From Acanthosepion pharaonis (Eukaryota > Mollusca > Cephalopoda > Sepiida > Sepiidae), in assembly GCA_903632075.3 (NCBI GenBank), contig CAHIKZ030001202.1:4382501-4446500 (forward strand): DNA of 64,000 nucleotides, in the 5' to 3' direction. The position numbers and the translations under genes were made by a program. Under the pieces are notes generated by a model that saw only the letters and a program-made list of their open reading frames with translations, made no database searches and had not been told where the DNA came from. Shown in pieces: positions 46,364-57,704 of the stretch. The stretch's first letter is position 1. Every line of letters starts with the position of its first letter.

Positions 46364-46437
<74 letters not shown>
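46364..46437. repeat. (TC)n(TA)n compound microsatellite
   Basis: About 11 TC then 26 TA units, then a short CATCTATCATCTATC. Confidence 0.97.
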
Positions 46438-46439
<2 letters not shown>

Positions 46440-46962
46440 TCTATCATCTATCACCTTATTTTTAAGGTTATATTAAATAATATTGCTTGACACTACATAC
46501 AATTAGAAGTTTTTTGTAACATTCTTTTATTATCGTACTTGACCAGACTGTCCCTTAAGGAATTTCAATTGGATAATGACGACGACATTGGGAAATTATG
46601 GTGTGACAACACAAATTTTCCAATACTACGCAGAAATCTAACTTTTTATGTCAGAGAATTTTTCTAGTCAACTAATGCGAAATATATTCCTTTATTTTTT
46701 TGTCTAATTTTCCTCAGCTGTTTCAGACAAAAACTATGTGGACTTTAACAAATGACCGCGTGATTGGTATCATATAACTGGATTGTCAGACAGAGTTTTA
46801 CTAAGTATTTTTTTTTTATCGTAACGCAGTTGGATTTGTATACCCAACCGCGCAACCCAAAGGTGTTTGGATACAGTGGTGACTTCAGAATTTCCGGAAA
46901 TTGCTTGAAATCAAACTCTTCTGCATAAGTTTGACTGTCTCTGTCATGTTTAGTCTTCATCT
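46438..46962. other. unassigned spacer
   Basis: Contains AGGTGTTTGGATACAGTGGTGACTTC (split here: AGGTGTTTGGATACAG at 46860, TGGTGACTTC after it), which resembles an LTR end followed by a primer-binding site, but nothing else supports that. Confidence 0.3.
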
Positions 46963-46964
46963 AC

Positions 46965-47132
46965 ACTGCGTGCCAAATTATTAACGAGATAACTTTTTTT
47001 CTAATATTTCAAAAACAATACGAAAATTTCAGTGATTGCCCACAATTGTGCGAAAATTTTGTGTGAATTGACTCGACGGTTTTTGAAATATTAGAAAAAA
47101 AGTTATCTCGATAAATAATTTGGAACGCAGTG
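46965..47132. mobile_element. MITE, 168 bp, ~53-bp inverted ends, TA target
   Basis: 46965-47017 (CACTGCGTGCCAAATTATTA...TAATATTTCAAAAAC) is the near-perfect reverse complement of 47079-47132 (GTTTTTGAAATATTAGAAAA...GGAACGCAGTG). TA flanks both ends (46963-46964, 47133-47134). The interior is 61 bp and non-coding. Size, ends and TA duplication fit a Tc1/mariner-derived MITE. Confidence 0.9.
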
Positions 47133-47134
47133 TA

Positions 47135-47527
47135 TTTTGAACCTCAAAAGAATTCCAATCCATCTCTTATAAACCGTCCTCCATGAAAACACAAATATTC
47201 AATATACTTAGATTATAATTGTTAGACATTTTCATGACGGTCGTCCTCGAGTATCGAATCCAGAGGTTGGCAGTGAATATTTCGGAGACAGTAGGAAAAC
47301 GTAGTGGAGGTTCGCAGTGGATATCACAGCAGAGTGTAGTTCATCCTTCTCCTGGTCGCCTTTGGTCCTTCCGGTAGGAGGAAACAAGATGGCCGCCTTT
47401 ATACACTATGAATACAATGTTGGGCAGCTTCTGATTGGTCAACTTCTATTGGTCGACTATAAAGGGAAATAAGTCATTCTGACTCGCTCACTAGTTATAT
47501 GCTATATACCCAAAAAACCGTAACAAT
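47135..47527 (-). mobile_element. possible LTR (Ty3/Gypsy-like), reverse orientation
   Basis: The reverse strand opens TGTTACGGTTTTTTGGGTAT and continues through GACCAATAGAAGTTGACCAA, GTGTATAAAGGCGGCCATCT (a TATA-like box) and CCTCCTACCGGAAGGACC, closing near GAGGTTCAAAATACA at the MITE. The TGTTACGG...ACA ends and length (about 390 bp) are LTR-like. No target duplication is found. Confidence 0.5.
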
Positions 47528-47864
47528 AATTACAGATTTTCAAAAAAAAAAATCCCCTAATGAAACTAACATGAATTTCTCATTAAAACTTATAAAAATT
47601 TCCTGTTCCTCATAATGAATAGAAAAGATGGAAATACTCAATTAAAAATGTTGAAATTTGAAAAATCTGTGCATGTTGCAGACTTCACCCGATCGGCTAA
47701 GCCGTCGCCGTCAAACGAACTCACCTCATTCGGACGAAAACTGACCAATCGTACAATGCTTGTATTATCATACGTGCAAATCGTACAATGATAGTATTAT
47801 CAGACGTGCGAATCTATAATACAGTTTTAGTAAGAATTAAGATTCATAACCGGTCTCTAGCCGC
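47528..47864. other. spacer with ~40-bp two-copy repeat
   Basis: AATCGTACAATG(C/A)T(T/A)GTATTATCA(T/G)ACGTGC occurs twice in tandem (about 47746 and 47785). Otherwise unassigned. Confidence 0.6.
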
Positions 47865-48118
47865 ATGCATATATACTTTTCCAATTGTGCCATCCGGTGT
47901 GAATTCAAAATTTCCTTCTCCTAGATTGGTTACCACCCAATACTATAGGATACTTCTATACCAGCTATTTTACTCATAGCTCTGGGAGAAAAGTTGAGTC
48001 ATACCTTTCCCAAGGGAAAGTGAATGCACGTAATTTGAATGCAAATGGAATTCCTCAATCCGGTCTGCTTACAATTACTTCCGAATCCGAATTCCAGTCT
48101 AGCTCATTAGATTTTTAG
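47865..48118 (-). repeat. SINE family B, decayed reverse copy
   Basis: On the reverse strand CCGGATTGAGGAATTCC, TTACGTGCATTCACTTTCCC and GGGAAAGGTATGACTC follow the order of GGCTCGGATTGAGGAATCGG, CTTACGTGCTAATACC and AAGTATGAATCC in the 14.2 kb copy. Confidence 0.55.
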
Positions 48119-48162
48119 TGGATACCCGTATTTGAGTAGATGCAGAAGAAAGTAAATATGAC

Positions 48163-48164
<2 letters not shown>

Positions 48165-48203
<39 letters not shown>

Positions 48204-48218
48204 TTTTATATATATATA
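48165..48218. repeat. interrupted (TA)n array
   Basis: About 17 units, then TTTATTTT, then a further short TA run. Confidence 0.95.
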
Positions 48219-48492
48219 AAATAAAGTTTGAAGTAATAAAAAACATGTTCACTAACTCTTTAGAAATTTCTTTGTGTATGTTTTAAATACGAAACTGAGC
48301 AGATATAACTTTCGAGATAATCTGAACGAGTGAATATGCCTTAAGTCAAATACAATCTCACTTGATTGTCAAGCTCTACGTAGCCGAGCAGTTACAGCAA
48401 GCCGGATCAGACGGTAATTTCTCCAGCAAAGTGGGATGTTTGTGTGGAATTTCTCTAGTGCATATCTGTAAAACGATAAATAGAACATATGT

Positions 48493-48552
48493 ATGTATCT
48501 GTGTGTGTATGTGTGCTTGTGAATGTATGTGTTTGTGTGTATGTGCACGTGT
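48493..48552. repeat. irregular GT-rich tract
   Basis: GTGTGTATGTGTGCTTGTGA and similar, degenerate (GT)n. Confidence 0.8.
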
Positions 48553-48666
48553 TCATTCTTTTTTCTGACAAAATGACAAATCATTGCGAATATTTGACAA
48601 ATAACAAAGTTTCTGCGAATAATCTGACAGTTTTAATATTTTTTCTGCGCTAATCTGTGTTTTCCA

Positions 48667-48671
<5 letters not shown>

Positions 48672-48735
<64 letters not shown>
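48672..48735. repeat. (GT)n array
   Basis: About 32 perfect units. Confidence 0.98.
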
Positions 48736-48736
<1 letters not shown>

Positions 48737-49624
48737 AAATAAAACGAGTAATTGACATTATAGCAACCCGGAGGAAAATATGACGTATTGTTTCAGTGCA
48801 ACAACAATTAACACAAGAAATCAGGATGAAGAATAATTCTTCATTGTTTTATATCGATGAAATATATGTTCAAACATACAGAATTAGTTTCTTTTGTTTT
48901 CTTAAGAATAATCATCTGACACCTTTGAAGTTTTCGTTCATTTCGTGTAATTGTATGTGTTAACAATCAAGTTGGAATGCAATTTTAACTAATTTTAAGG
49001 TGGAAAAGGTAATTCGGGCAGATACGTTACTGAAAGATCTAATAAACGATATGATTCAAAATTAAAAGAAATTAATTTCGTAGCATTTTTACGATTGAAA
49101 AAGTTAATCTTGTGACATCTCACATGTATTTATAAAAACTAATAAAATAAATGCAGCGTCAAGTTGTCAATTATTACAATGATTTATATTTATTTTCGTA
49201 ACCGGAAACTTGAATAATTTCGAAACTATCATGTAAATTGAAAAAATATGCCACACACGCATAAACACGCGATAAAAAACACGTAGAGCTGTATAGAAAG
49301 AATGCTATACCCATGTTATGTTTGTATATCTACGATAGCAACGAGATAATCGTCGTCGAAAATTAACTAATAAACTTATCATTGAAGTACACACATGCTC
49401 CGGTCGTTAGCATAGTGTTTCAGTAGGTAGATATTTTCGGAGAATGACCGATCAAAATGGACGATGGATAAGATAACAACTGCAGGAGTTTGTATGATCC
49501 TTCTACCGCGGAGTTTTATTGGTCGTAGATGATAGACACACCTAGTACAGGTTAATCTCTGTACATGCTTCTCTCTGCTCGTCTGTGAGAATCACTTTTT
49601 TTTTTTATCATGCATGCGAATTTG
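48736..49624. other. unassigned spacer
   Basis: AT-rich. The integrase core of the neighbouring Gypsy relic would be expected here on the reverse strand, but is not recognisable. Confidence 0.45.
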
Positions 49625-50110
49625 TGATAGTTTTAAAATCACCGGAATAGATCGACATTCAGTATTCCCCTTCTCCAGTGCAAGGGTGCAGGATGTTTCG
49701 ATTTTATTACATATCGCTTAGCTGCTTTGGTTGTAGATTGGCTAACGTGTCTTACACCCGTTCGCTTTATACCAGCATGCTCGCTATGCCGGTGAATGTT
49801 CAATATCTGGCTCTCGGTCAGGGCCGAAGCGCAATCTTTCGATGACATTTCTTCCCCCTTTTCATAGCTTTGTATCACTTTATGGAAGCCTTATTAGTTC
49901 GTCGACTCTGTTCTCTTCTGACATCTTTAAAGCCACATCAACTGATAGCCGATATTCCTTAATTAGCTACAATAATGTTTGAAACCTCCTCTTCACTAGC
50001 ATTTCTCCTGATGTCTTGCGTCGGCTTTTTACCTTGCCGAACAAGCTGTTCTTAAGGCAATGAGACAGTTTTCAGATGGCGCACTTCCGCTCTTGGGTAC
50101 AGGTAGCTGA
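49625..50110 (-). mobile_element. Ty3/Gypsy pol relic: RNase H end and integrase zinc-binding region
   Basis: On the reverse strand, near the upstream end, MLVKRRFQTLL and QKRTESTN (decayed end of RNase H) lead into a 79-codon open frame (49878-49639): VIQSYEKGEEMSSKDCASAL, then ILNIHRHSEHAGIKRT (H29-x4-H34 of the integrase H2C2 finger), then STTKAAKRYVIKS and PLHWRRGILNVD. The C-x2-C half of the finger, expected between VIKS and PLHW, is deleted. The integrase catalytic core is not found downstream. A dead fragment. Confidence 0.8.
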
Positions 50111-52174
50111 AATTCTTTAACCCTGTTTCACCACAGTCATGACGGTTTATATAGTAGTATTAAAGTTCTTCGAAAACCAACTGTTGGTTGAATCTGTGTG
50201 GATCTGATCCGATTGGACAGAATATATTCTTATAACACATTTTTGTACTTTTTCACATTTCCATCGGAAGTCAATGCGTGGACTCGTTTAAAATGATGTC
50301 AATTTGTGTCATTTGAACTGTAGTTGCATCGTTGAAGACTTCCGTTTTTAGTGAAAAGTCCAAGTTCCAAGAAGACTCCAAGTTCCAGTGACTGAATACA
50401 TTTTAGGATACGAATTAACTAAATTTTAACAAATTATTGAATGCCGTCTGTCATTTAATTCAACTATGACTACTGTTGTTGCTTATATTATTAATTATAA
50501 ATGTTGCATTATGCGTACATATTAATCTATCATAATCTTTTTTTTTAATATTCCAATATAAGCAAAAATCTAATAACTGTCGTATCTTATATTAACTCAC
50601 TCGCAGAAACAATCTGAGGTAAGTAAGAATAATTAAAAGATCTGGAGCATCGATGCTAACCAAAGTTACAAATATATAATTTCGACGAACATTTTCAACG
50701 AACATTTTAAAAATTATTTAGAGATTTTATCAATATAGTTCGAGGAAATCGTAGTACTATTAGGCGATCTTATTTATAATTGAAACAAACTGGAATCTTA
50801 AAAATTGTCTGATTTCAAAGTCCACCATCTTTGGTATTGGAGTACCTGTAACCAACCAAGCAGCCATAAAAGAGAAAAATAAATTTATTTGACTATTAAA
50901 ACGTTCATCAAAGTCATCTTTATAGTAATTAGTTACAATCTTCAGACTTTTCACATACACAAAACCATGCTTTCATGCGAATAATTTCATATTGATTTTG
51001 ACTTTATTTTGTGCCAAGTTCCAACGGTCTGCGTTCAGATCAAACCATAGAAACTTCTTTTTTAAATATTCTCATTCATTGATCATTCCTTGGGGCCATG
51101 TACTTGCTTTTTACCTTTTCTTAATGTTTGCCTTCCTGTCATCTCTTTCAGCGTGACATTTATTGGCAATTCTTTCTCTACTAAACTGTAAGCTACGAAC
51201 GACCTTTCAGTTAGATTGTTCATAAGAACATAATTCAATTGCTTTTATTTTCATCGACAGTTCATAAAAATATTTTCTTTAAAGAACTCTCTATGCTTGT
51301 CCCAGGCTATTTCGAATCTCTTTCGAAATAAATCAAAGTAAGCTTATAAACGAGAAAACCGTGAGTGTATTTGATTTTTATAGATTTTTTAAAGGAAAAT
51401 CGCTGACAATATTATGTCAACATTTGTTTGAATGCTTATGAGTCAGCTCGCTTTTCCTAGACGTAATTTCAACTGAACGTGTTTAAAATATTATTAGATC
51501 TGTAAAAACGTTCGAAGATTTTTTTTTTAACGAGGATCTCAAAAATAAATATTTAGATATCAGTAAATAGAGTTATTCAACCACATATGTGCCATTATGT
51601 TCCTCAATCTTTCGCCATTTTGTAACTTGTGAACATTTTGTTACTTCATGGTTCTCTCCTCTCAAAATATAGAATCTTACTGGATGATAAACTTGTCGAA
51701 ATGATTTATACAGGCTTGCGAAGAATAGAATTTCTTCTCATTAAATATGTAGGAATCAAATAAGTGTGATCTGGCCTTTTCGTCGCACCTATTTGCCAAC
51801 TTACGGCGCATTCCATCGATCACTGTCTTTAATCGACCCAATTAGGGAGAGCACTTGCCCTACCAACGCCATCAGATACACAGAACGACCTTATTCGGAT
51901 GTTGACCCTTTTTAGGATGGTTAGTTTTAGTCCATGTTATTTTCGCAAGATCCTTTTCGCTAGATCCTTGTTTTTCACCGTCTGTGAGCTTCATTGAAAA
52001 ATATGTAGTTTTTATTGTGTTAGATCGGGTACTCTCAGATGGAAATGTTTTTCATTTTTCATCTAACTCATAAGACGTAAAGGAATTGTTTTGATTCACT
52101 TTGCATTTTCTCTCTTATCTCCAGTGAAAACCAAGTCGAAGATAAAAATATAACTAATAACTACTTATATTTTT
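50111..52174. other. 2 kb without recognisable elements
   Basis: AT-rich. CCAAGTTCCAAGAAGACTCC AAGTTCC at 50379 is a small local duplication. A GC-richer patch lies at 51770-51900 with no motif. Confidence 0.5.
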
Positions 52175-53345
52175 TTTTAATCTTTTCACACCAAGCAAGT
52201 GAATAATGCCACTATGATGCAAAGGGGTTACCGGAAATGAAGACAAGTGAGGAGAAAGGACAATAACCAAAGAGGACTCAGGACGACAATATATGGCAAT
52301 TAACGTTGCATTTATATTTTTGAAGGAAATAGATGACAAGAAAGTAAGAAACAGGAAGATGATTCCACATGCAAGAGGGGCGAGAAAAGGAAACTATTCG
52401 AATATAACTTAAGGTTACACATAGCTAATTCAATAATAAAAACGGTAGGACCCAGTTTCCAATCTAAATTCATGCGATCGAAGCCCCAAGAAAAAAAAAT
52501 TCACTAGACCAACTACCATGATGATATTTATAGAAAAGACAGACAGAAGCCAAATCATAGTGGTATGAAATGACTGAAGACGAGATGCCAGGTGAGGACC
52601 AATTATATTACATACCCTTCTTCGGTATCTCGAGATATATAGTAGAATAGTCCAGATATGTCAGCAGTATTTAATATCCACGGAGGTATTGTAGATTTAT
52701 AAATGTTTAATTATCTAGCACATTAACAACATTACTAACAGTAAGCCTAGCAACTGATTGAATATAATCACTCCACTTCATGTCAGTGGAAAACACGAGA
52801 CCAAGAAGGCATGATTAGTTGCTCTCCTGGAGGTTAGCATCAGCTATGCTGGAAGGCAAAACATTCTGTATGATTGCAGTTTTATTTTGGATGCATTAAA
52901 ATTTACGAACCACTCCTTGCCCCAGTTAACAACTGATTTGAGGTCATTTTCTAGAATAGCTGCCAGTTTTACTTTGTCAGATCTATCGGACTTACTATTA
53001 AGGCAAGATTAATTAGATGTGCCATAAATATATAATAAGCATAAATACATACTTGGGAACTGATGACATCAGGAATGTAACTGATAAAGATAAGAAAGTC
53101 GGTTCAATAGAGATCTGTTAAACTCCGCATTAATGAAAATGATTTAAAGATTTGTCAGAAGACACCATACTCCTTGATCTTGTGAAGAAGACCAACATGT
53201 CAAATCTTGTCAAACACCTTCGAGATATCTAAAGCCAGTGTTCAAGCATTGGTTTTTATCGCTTCACAGACAAGTTTCCCAATAACCATTAATAGATTCA
53301 AACAAGCCTCTAGTACTATGTCGAGCTAAAATACAACGTACATGA
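52175..53345 (-). mobile_element. APE-type LINE (L2w), longest copy, with decayed RT domain
   Basis: Starts on the plus strand at CACACCAAGCAAGTGAATAA (3' end) and runs through the tail and RT C-terminal blocks shared with the 15.8 and 35.3 kb copies. It continues further upstream than the others: the reverse strand near 53230-53150 reads ALDISKVFDKI-like, HVGLLHKIKEYGVF and QIFKSF, the RT palm block with its first catalytic Asp, and later SYIPDVISSQV and YIFMAHLINLALI. Stops and frameshifts throughout. The endonuclease domain is absent. Confidence 0.82.
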
Positions 53346-53351
53346 TCTGAG

Positions 53352-53390
53352 TATATATATATGTATATATATATATATAGAGAGAGAGAG
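53352..53390. repeat. (TA)n(GA)n microsatellite
   Basis: Interrupted TA (one TG) then (AG)6. Confidence 0.95.
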
Positions 53391-53394
53391 GGGG

Positions 53395-53705
53395 CAGGCA
53401 CGGTGGAGTAATGGATAGCGGCTTGGATTGAGGAACCGGAGAGTCGAGTTCGAAATTCAGTTGAATCTATTACAATCACTTACGTGCTAATACCATTGGG
53501 AAATGTATGAATCCTCTTCTCCTCCAATGGAGGGAGAAGAAGAGAATTCATACATTTCATGTTTTTAGCGAATTTTATGAAATGGGTAAATAGCAGGGTA
53601 GACTGTGTTCTATAGCCTTGGATAGCAAATGGTCTCGGAGAAGGACAACTCTGAATTCAAAACCTGCCGAGGGTCGTTTGGAGAACTTGTGGCACGTTGT
53701 GCACT
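53395..53705 (+). repeat. SINE family B with internal hairpin
   Basis: Head GGTGGAGTAATGGATAGCGG and GTCGAGTTCGAAATTCAG, body TCACTTACGTGCTAATACC, TTCTATAGCCTTGGATAGCA and tail GTGGCACGTTGTGCACTA. Between body halves lies an extra inverted repeat: 53501-53525 (AAATGTATGAATCCTCTTCT...) pairs with 53531-53557 (AGGGAGAAGAAGAGAATTCA...), absent from the 14.2 kb copy. Confidence 0.85.
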
Positions 53706-53837
53706 AGGTCTATATATCAAAAACTATGGATGGTTCTGCACAAAATCTTCACCACAATAATCATGTGCTACTGTCGGACTATCGGTTCCTAGGAACTGAT
53801 CTGTTTGACCCTCATACGTCAAATTCGACTGGAGAGT

Positions 53838-53839
<2 letters not shown>

Positions 53840-53901
<62 letters not shown>
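53840..53901. repeat. (TA)n array
   Basis: About 31 units between GAGAGTGGA and TTTCGAAAG. Confidence 0.98.
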
Positions 53902-53903
<2 letters not shown>

Positions 53904-54261
53904 CGAAAGATTGCAAATATTTTTCAAAACTGATATTTCATATACTAAATCTAATTATATTGACACTCATCGTGCATCTCGAAGATATTACGGTTATCCA
54001 TAAATTTACTATTAAATTATTCTTTCAGTTCAGTTTGTTTTGACAAACTTATGGTAATGTCTGATTTCAATTTAGAGAGATACGCTGCACGTATGAGAAA
54101 CCGTACAATATCAGATATAAAAGAAAACCAGATCAAAAAGTCAATGGTCAGACGATCTAATAATGCATTTTTAAAAGGAACATATAAACACGAAATAGCT
54201 TCAGTAAAAGTCACACTAACGTGTATTATAAACGATTTTGAAAAAATCTTGTATGAGTCGA
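53902..54261. other. unassigned spacer
   Basis: A 72-codon plus-strand frame (54051-54269) is lysine/arginine-rich with no recognised motif and is not called as a gene. Confidence 0.4.
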
Positions 54262-54400
54262 CACGATGATGTGTGAGTGGTGTAACTACTCTCGATCCGT
54301 AGAATTAAAAGAGGGGAGTTCAAATACCAGTCGATTCTGCTTCGTTTACTTCGCGGAATTCCCTAGAAAAAACATGAATCTATTGTCCACCAGCTGTTGG
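54262..54400 (+). repeat. tRNA-like SINE head
   Basis: A-box-like GTGTGAGTGGTGTAACTACT and B-box-like GGGGAGTTCAAATACCAG at tRNA-like spacing, then TTTACTTCGCGGAATTCCC. A single copy in the window, so the family is undefined. Confidence 0.5.
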
Positions 54401-54652
54401 TTAAAGAGCAACGCTGACTGATCACAGCTTGTCTAGTTGAAGAACACTGTATTCGCATCTGAAGCGAGCTGTTTCGACTTCCTGGTACACTGCTCCATTT
54501 CTCTGTCACGGTTACTTAGGCAAAATGTACCTGGTCCTATACAAACCTTCGGAACTATAATCAAATCATGTACATTTCTAGTCCAGAGGGTTCAAATCCC
54601 AAATAATATTTGGGTCAATTATACCTTGAAGCCGATGGGAGAGCGAACAATA

Positions 54653-54761
<109 letters not shown>

Positions 54762-54835
54762 CCAGGATATCACCTCTGGTCGGCGGCTGATGAAGACAGG
54801 GTATCGCACGTGCTAACACACGTTCTATGTTAAAA

Positions 54836-54844
<9 letters not shown>

Positions 54845-54873
<29 letters not shown>
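54845..54873. repeat. short (TA)n array
   Basis: About 14 units, 21 bp before the hairpin-flanked array. Confidence 0.95.
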
Positions 54874-54877
<4 letters not shown>

Positions 54878-54890
54878 ATATATAAAACAT

Positions 54891-54960
<70 letters not shown>

Positions 54961-54979
54961 CAAATGTTTTCCATATTTC
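54874..54979. repeat. (TA)n array inside an inverted repeat
   Basis: 54874-54895 (GAAAATATATAAAACATTTG AA) is the near reverse complement of 54959-54979 (TTCAAATGTTTTCCATATTT C). The 63-bp centre is (TA)n. The whole is one self-complementary tract. It is followed at 54985 by CTGATGAAGC...GCGAAAC. Confidence 0.85.
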
Positions 54980-54984
54980 ATTGT

Positions 54985-55013
54985 CTGATGAAGCTTTAAT
55001 AAAACGCGAAACA
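54985..55013 (+). other. CTGATGAAG-stem-CGAAAC motif
   Basis: CTGATGAAGCTTTAATAAAA CGCGAAAC followed by ATGTTAGA. A diverged second copy with the same downstream (C)ATCTTAGA is at 55453-55485 (ATGAAGCTTTGATAAAAGCG AAAC). Confidence 0.6.
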
Positions 55014-55094
55014 TGTTAGATTTATAAATGTACACTATTTGTTGTTTGTTCTATGGATTCCAATCTATATTTTATCTGAATTTGTTTTCACTTC

Positions 55095-55096
<2 letters not shown>

Positions 55097-55162
<66 letters not shown>

Positions 55163-55171
55163 TGTGTGTGT
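55097..55171. repeat. (TA)n(GT)n compound microsatellite
   Basis: About 31 TA then 6 GT units. Confidence 0.97.
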
Positions 55172-55689
55172 TTCATCCGATCATATAGACATATTATACC
55201 TACTTATTTTATAGTGATCATTCCCAGTTGTTTATTTAGTTTCTTGATGTTAAAATGAAATTCATCAAGGAAGGTGTCGTATAAGAGCAACTTCATAAAA
55301 AATTGTATATTATTCAAACTGCTGATTCAAATTTTATTCTATGTTGTTTGATATTCATTGGTTAATCAGACTATTCAAATGCACGTGAAGTCTTCTGATT
55401 AACCAATGAAATTAAAATAACACAAAAATAATAATTCCTGGAATTTTTTCCGTAATGAAGCTTTGATAAAAGCGAAACATCTTAGACGCACTCTGCAAAA
55501 GTAATGCTGGAAATATTGAAGCTAATTGTTAAATAATATTTTAAATTTAAAATCTAAAATGGATGCGCAATGGAATAGCGAAAGATGCCTTCCAAAATCT
55601 AAGTATTAAGAAACAAAAGAAATAGAATAAAGAAAAGATTGCTGTACATTCGTTTAATATCACTCATTCCAGATGGCGGTGAATGCTGA
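55172..55689. other. unassigned spacer
   Basis: Includes a self-complementary pair: ATTCATTGGTTAATCAGACT (55351) and AGTCTTCTGATTAACCAATG (55389). Otherwise no element recognised. Confidence 0.5.
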
Positions 55690-56045
55690 ACAATTTCATT
55701 AAAGCTGAAAAAGAGATTTGAGGCAACAGAAAAATGGTTCTACAAATAAATGCTGAGAATACCATGAACGTGAAAAACGTGGAAATTTAATTAAAACAGA
55801 AATGAAAATAATGCTTATACTCGGAATCAGAAACAGTAAGCTCATTTTCTTGGATCTATAATGAAGAATTTTTGACAGTTTCATACGTACTAGATATGAA
55901 GGAGCTGGGTAAGACAGGGAGTAACCTACCCAACGTGCTTTTTGCAAAAGGATTTTAGAACAAATAGTGAGAAGAATATTGATTGTGGAGGGCCATGATC
56001 ATCCACATCCTAAAAGGGGACGACAAAGAAAGAAAAGATGATGAC
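55690..56045 (+). mobile_element. non-LTR retrotransposon relic, C-terminal region
   Basis: The plus strand, across frames, reads KKRFEATEKWFYK, MLRIP, then LIVEGHDHPHPKRGRQRKKR. This order matches the post-RT tail of many L1/RTE-like LINEs (EATEMWFYRRMLRIPWT ... GHI ... KRGRQR). Many stops. It is the only LINE piece here on the plus strand, and a different family from L2w and the R2-clade pieces. Confidence 0.6.
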
Positions 56046-56239
56046 TGATTTATCGACTAAAACGTGCTATTATTATTTAAATAAATAACTTACAAGAAAG
56101 GTTTATTGAAATTAGGTTTGGCATTTTTTTCTTGGTTATGTTCAGATATGAATTTCTAATAAATAAAAGGAATATGTAGATGTCTTCATATAATATAGTA
56201 CCCGTTTCTATGAATATATCAATCTCTAATTACACGATT

Positions 56240-56578
56240 TACATTGTTCGGACTATTTACCTCATCTTTATTGAATTATTTACGACGTTTCGAACATTGT
56301 ACGCTCCGGACTTCTTCAGGTTATTTACTTTGGAATTTCGAACTGGACCCTTTATTTCGTCCAACATAGTAGATTTTTCTAGTTCCACGTGCCATGCCAT
56401 TTCTGGATATCTCAGTTTTCAGTTAATTTTTCTTCAGTGACTCAACTCTCGGATTTTTGTCCACCTCTGCTGTGGTCAGGTATTGAACTCATAACCCTTT
56501 GGGTCAAGTCATTGGATTACTTCAACGAACGCTTTTATCTATGTGCCCCAAACCTCATCTCAGAAAAATAGACAGATC
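56240..56578 (-). repeat. SINE family A, reverse copy with extra plus-strand tail
   Basis: Reverse strand: head GCACATAGATAAAAGCGTTC and GAGTTCAATACC, body CATGGCACGTGGAACTAG, core CCTGAAGAAGTCCGGAGCGT...TTCGAAACGTCG. At the head end (56545-56575) the plus strand reads ACCTCATCTCAGAAAAATAG, the tail of a plus-strand copy, so two copies abut. Confidence 0.85.
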
Positions 56579-57439
56579 TCACTTTCTCTGTCTGAAAAAA
56601 ATGTTTTGAATTTCAGAAACAACTATATTCAGACGTAAAAAGTAAACGTTATGCATGGAATTAAATCAATTTATCTTTCCTCCCTATTTCAGCTTACTGA
56701 TTCCAAATTTGGCAGTGTTTTATTGATTGCTATTATTTTTGGTCATGTCATCTGAAACTGTAGGAGTTTTTCACGGGTTCAACGATCACTAGAAGAATTT
56801 GGTTGAATAAAAATATCTTACCTATTGCCAAAGCTTATATTCTGTTTCACCAAAGTAAATATACGACGAATTAAGAGAATTATATTAAACTGAACGTAGA
56901 GTAGGAATCAACCATGTATGATCGGTTATTTTCGTACTTGAGTTTTAGCCACGAGACATTTGAACTCCTAATTATATTTTAAAGAAAAAAAATCCATGAA
57001 AAATAAGATGAATTGATCATAGATATAAAAACAAATTACATCAATACTTCAAAATGGACCAATGAATTGAAATGGTTATCAAATCCTAGAATATTTATGC
57101 GTTTTCTGGTTCATATTAGATTGAAAAAAGAACGTTATTTCCTAAAGGGAAACAGAACTAAAACACTGATATCTATCTTGCTATCTAGAGTGTGGTCTGA
57201 AAGTCTTGTCACCCTTAGATAATATAATTTTCTATTTCAGATGGCTGACACGAAAATGATTGTGTTCATACAGAGCTTCTCGGTGTGTGACAGGGTCAAT
57301 GAAAGTGAATAAACTGAATCCAGCACACGTTCTTTATAATACTGTATTGCTTGTTCTTCCATTGTTCGCATTACTTTTTGGTTGTGCGAAGAAATATTCG
57401 GACTAAACTGTATATATCTATATATCAATTTAAACAAAA
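56579..57439. other. unassigned spacer
   Basis: AT-rich, no recognised element. Confidence 0.45.
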
Positions 57440-57704
57440 GTTTCATACCAGAGAATGTAAATATGGCTTTGAAAATGACGGGACGCGCATTCTTTTGAAG
57501 GAACCTTTTTCATTCAACATTTCTTCGGAAACTTTCTTTGGAACGACAATAATCAAAAATGTGAAAGTGGAAAAGGTAGACACGGGTGCGATGGGGGTTT
57601 GAATAAAGACTACTTCTAAAATACATTTATTACTAAAAACAAAAAAGTCGATGTAAATAGGGGCCCAATTTATCTATCTATCTCTCTCTATATATGTATC
57701 TTTC

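Noticed and set aside
46860..46890. LTR end and primer-binding site (ATACAG then TGGTGACTTC)
   Set aside because: No matching LTR start, no second LTR and no gag-pol next to it.
54051..54269. 72-codon basic frame as a gene
   Set aside because: No recognisable domain; overlaps a tRNA-like SINE head.
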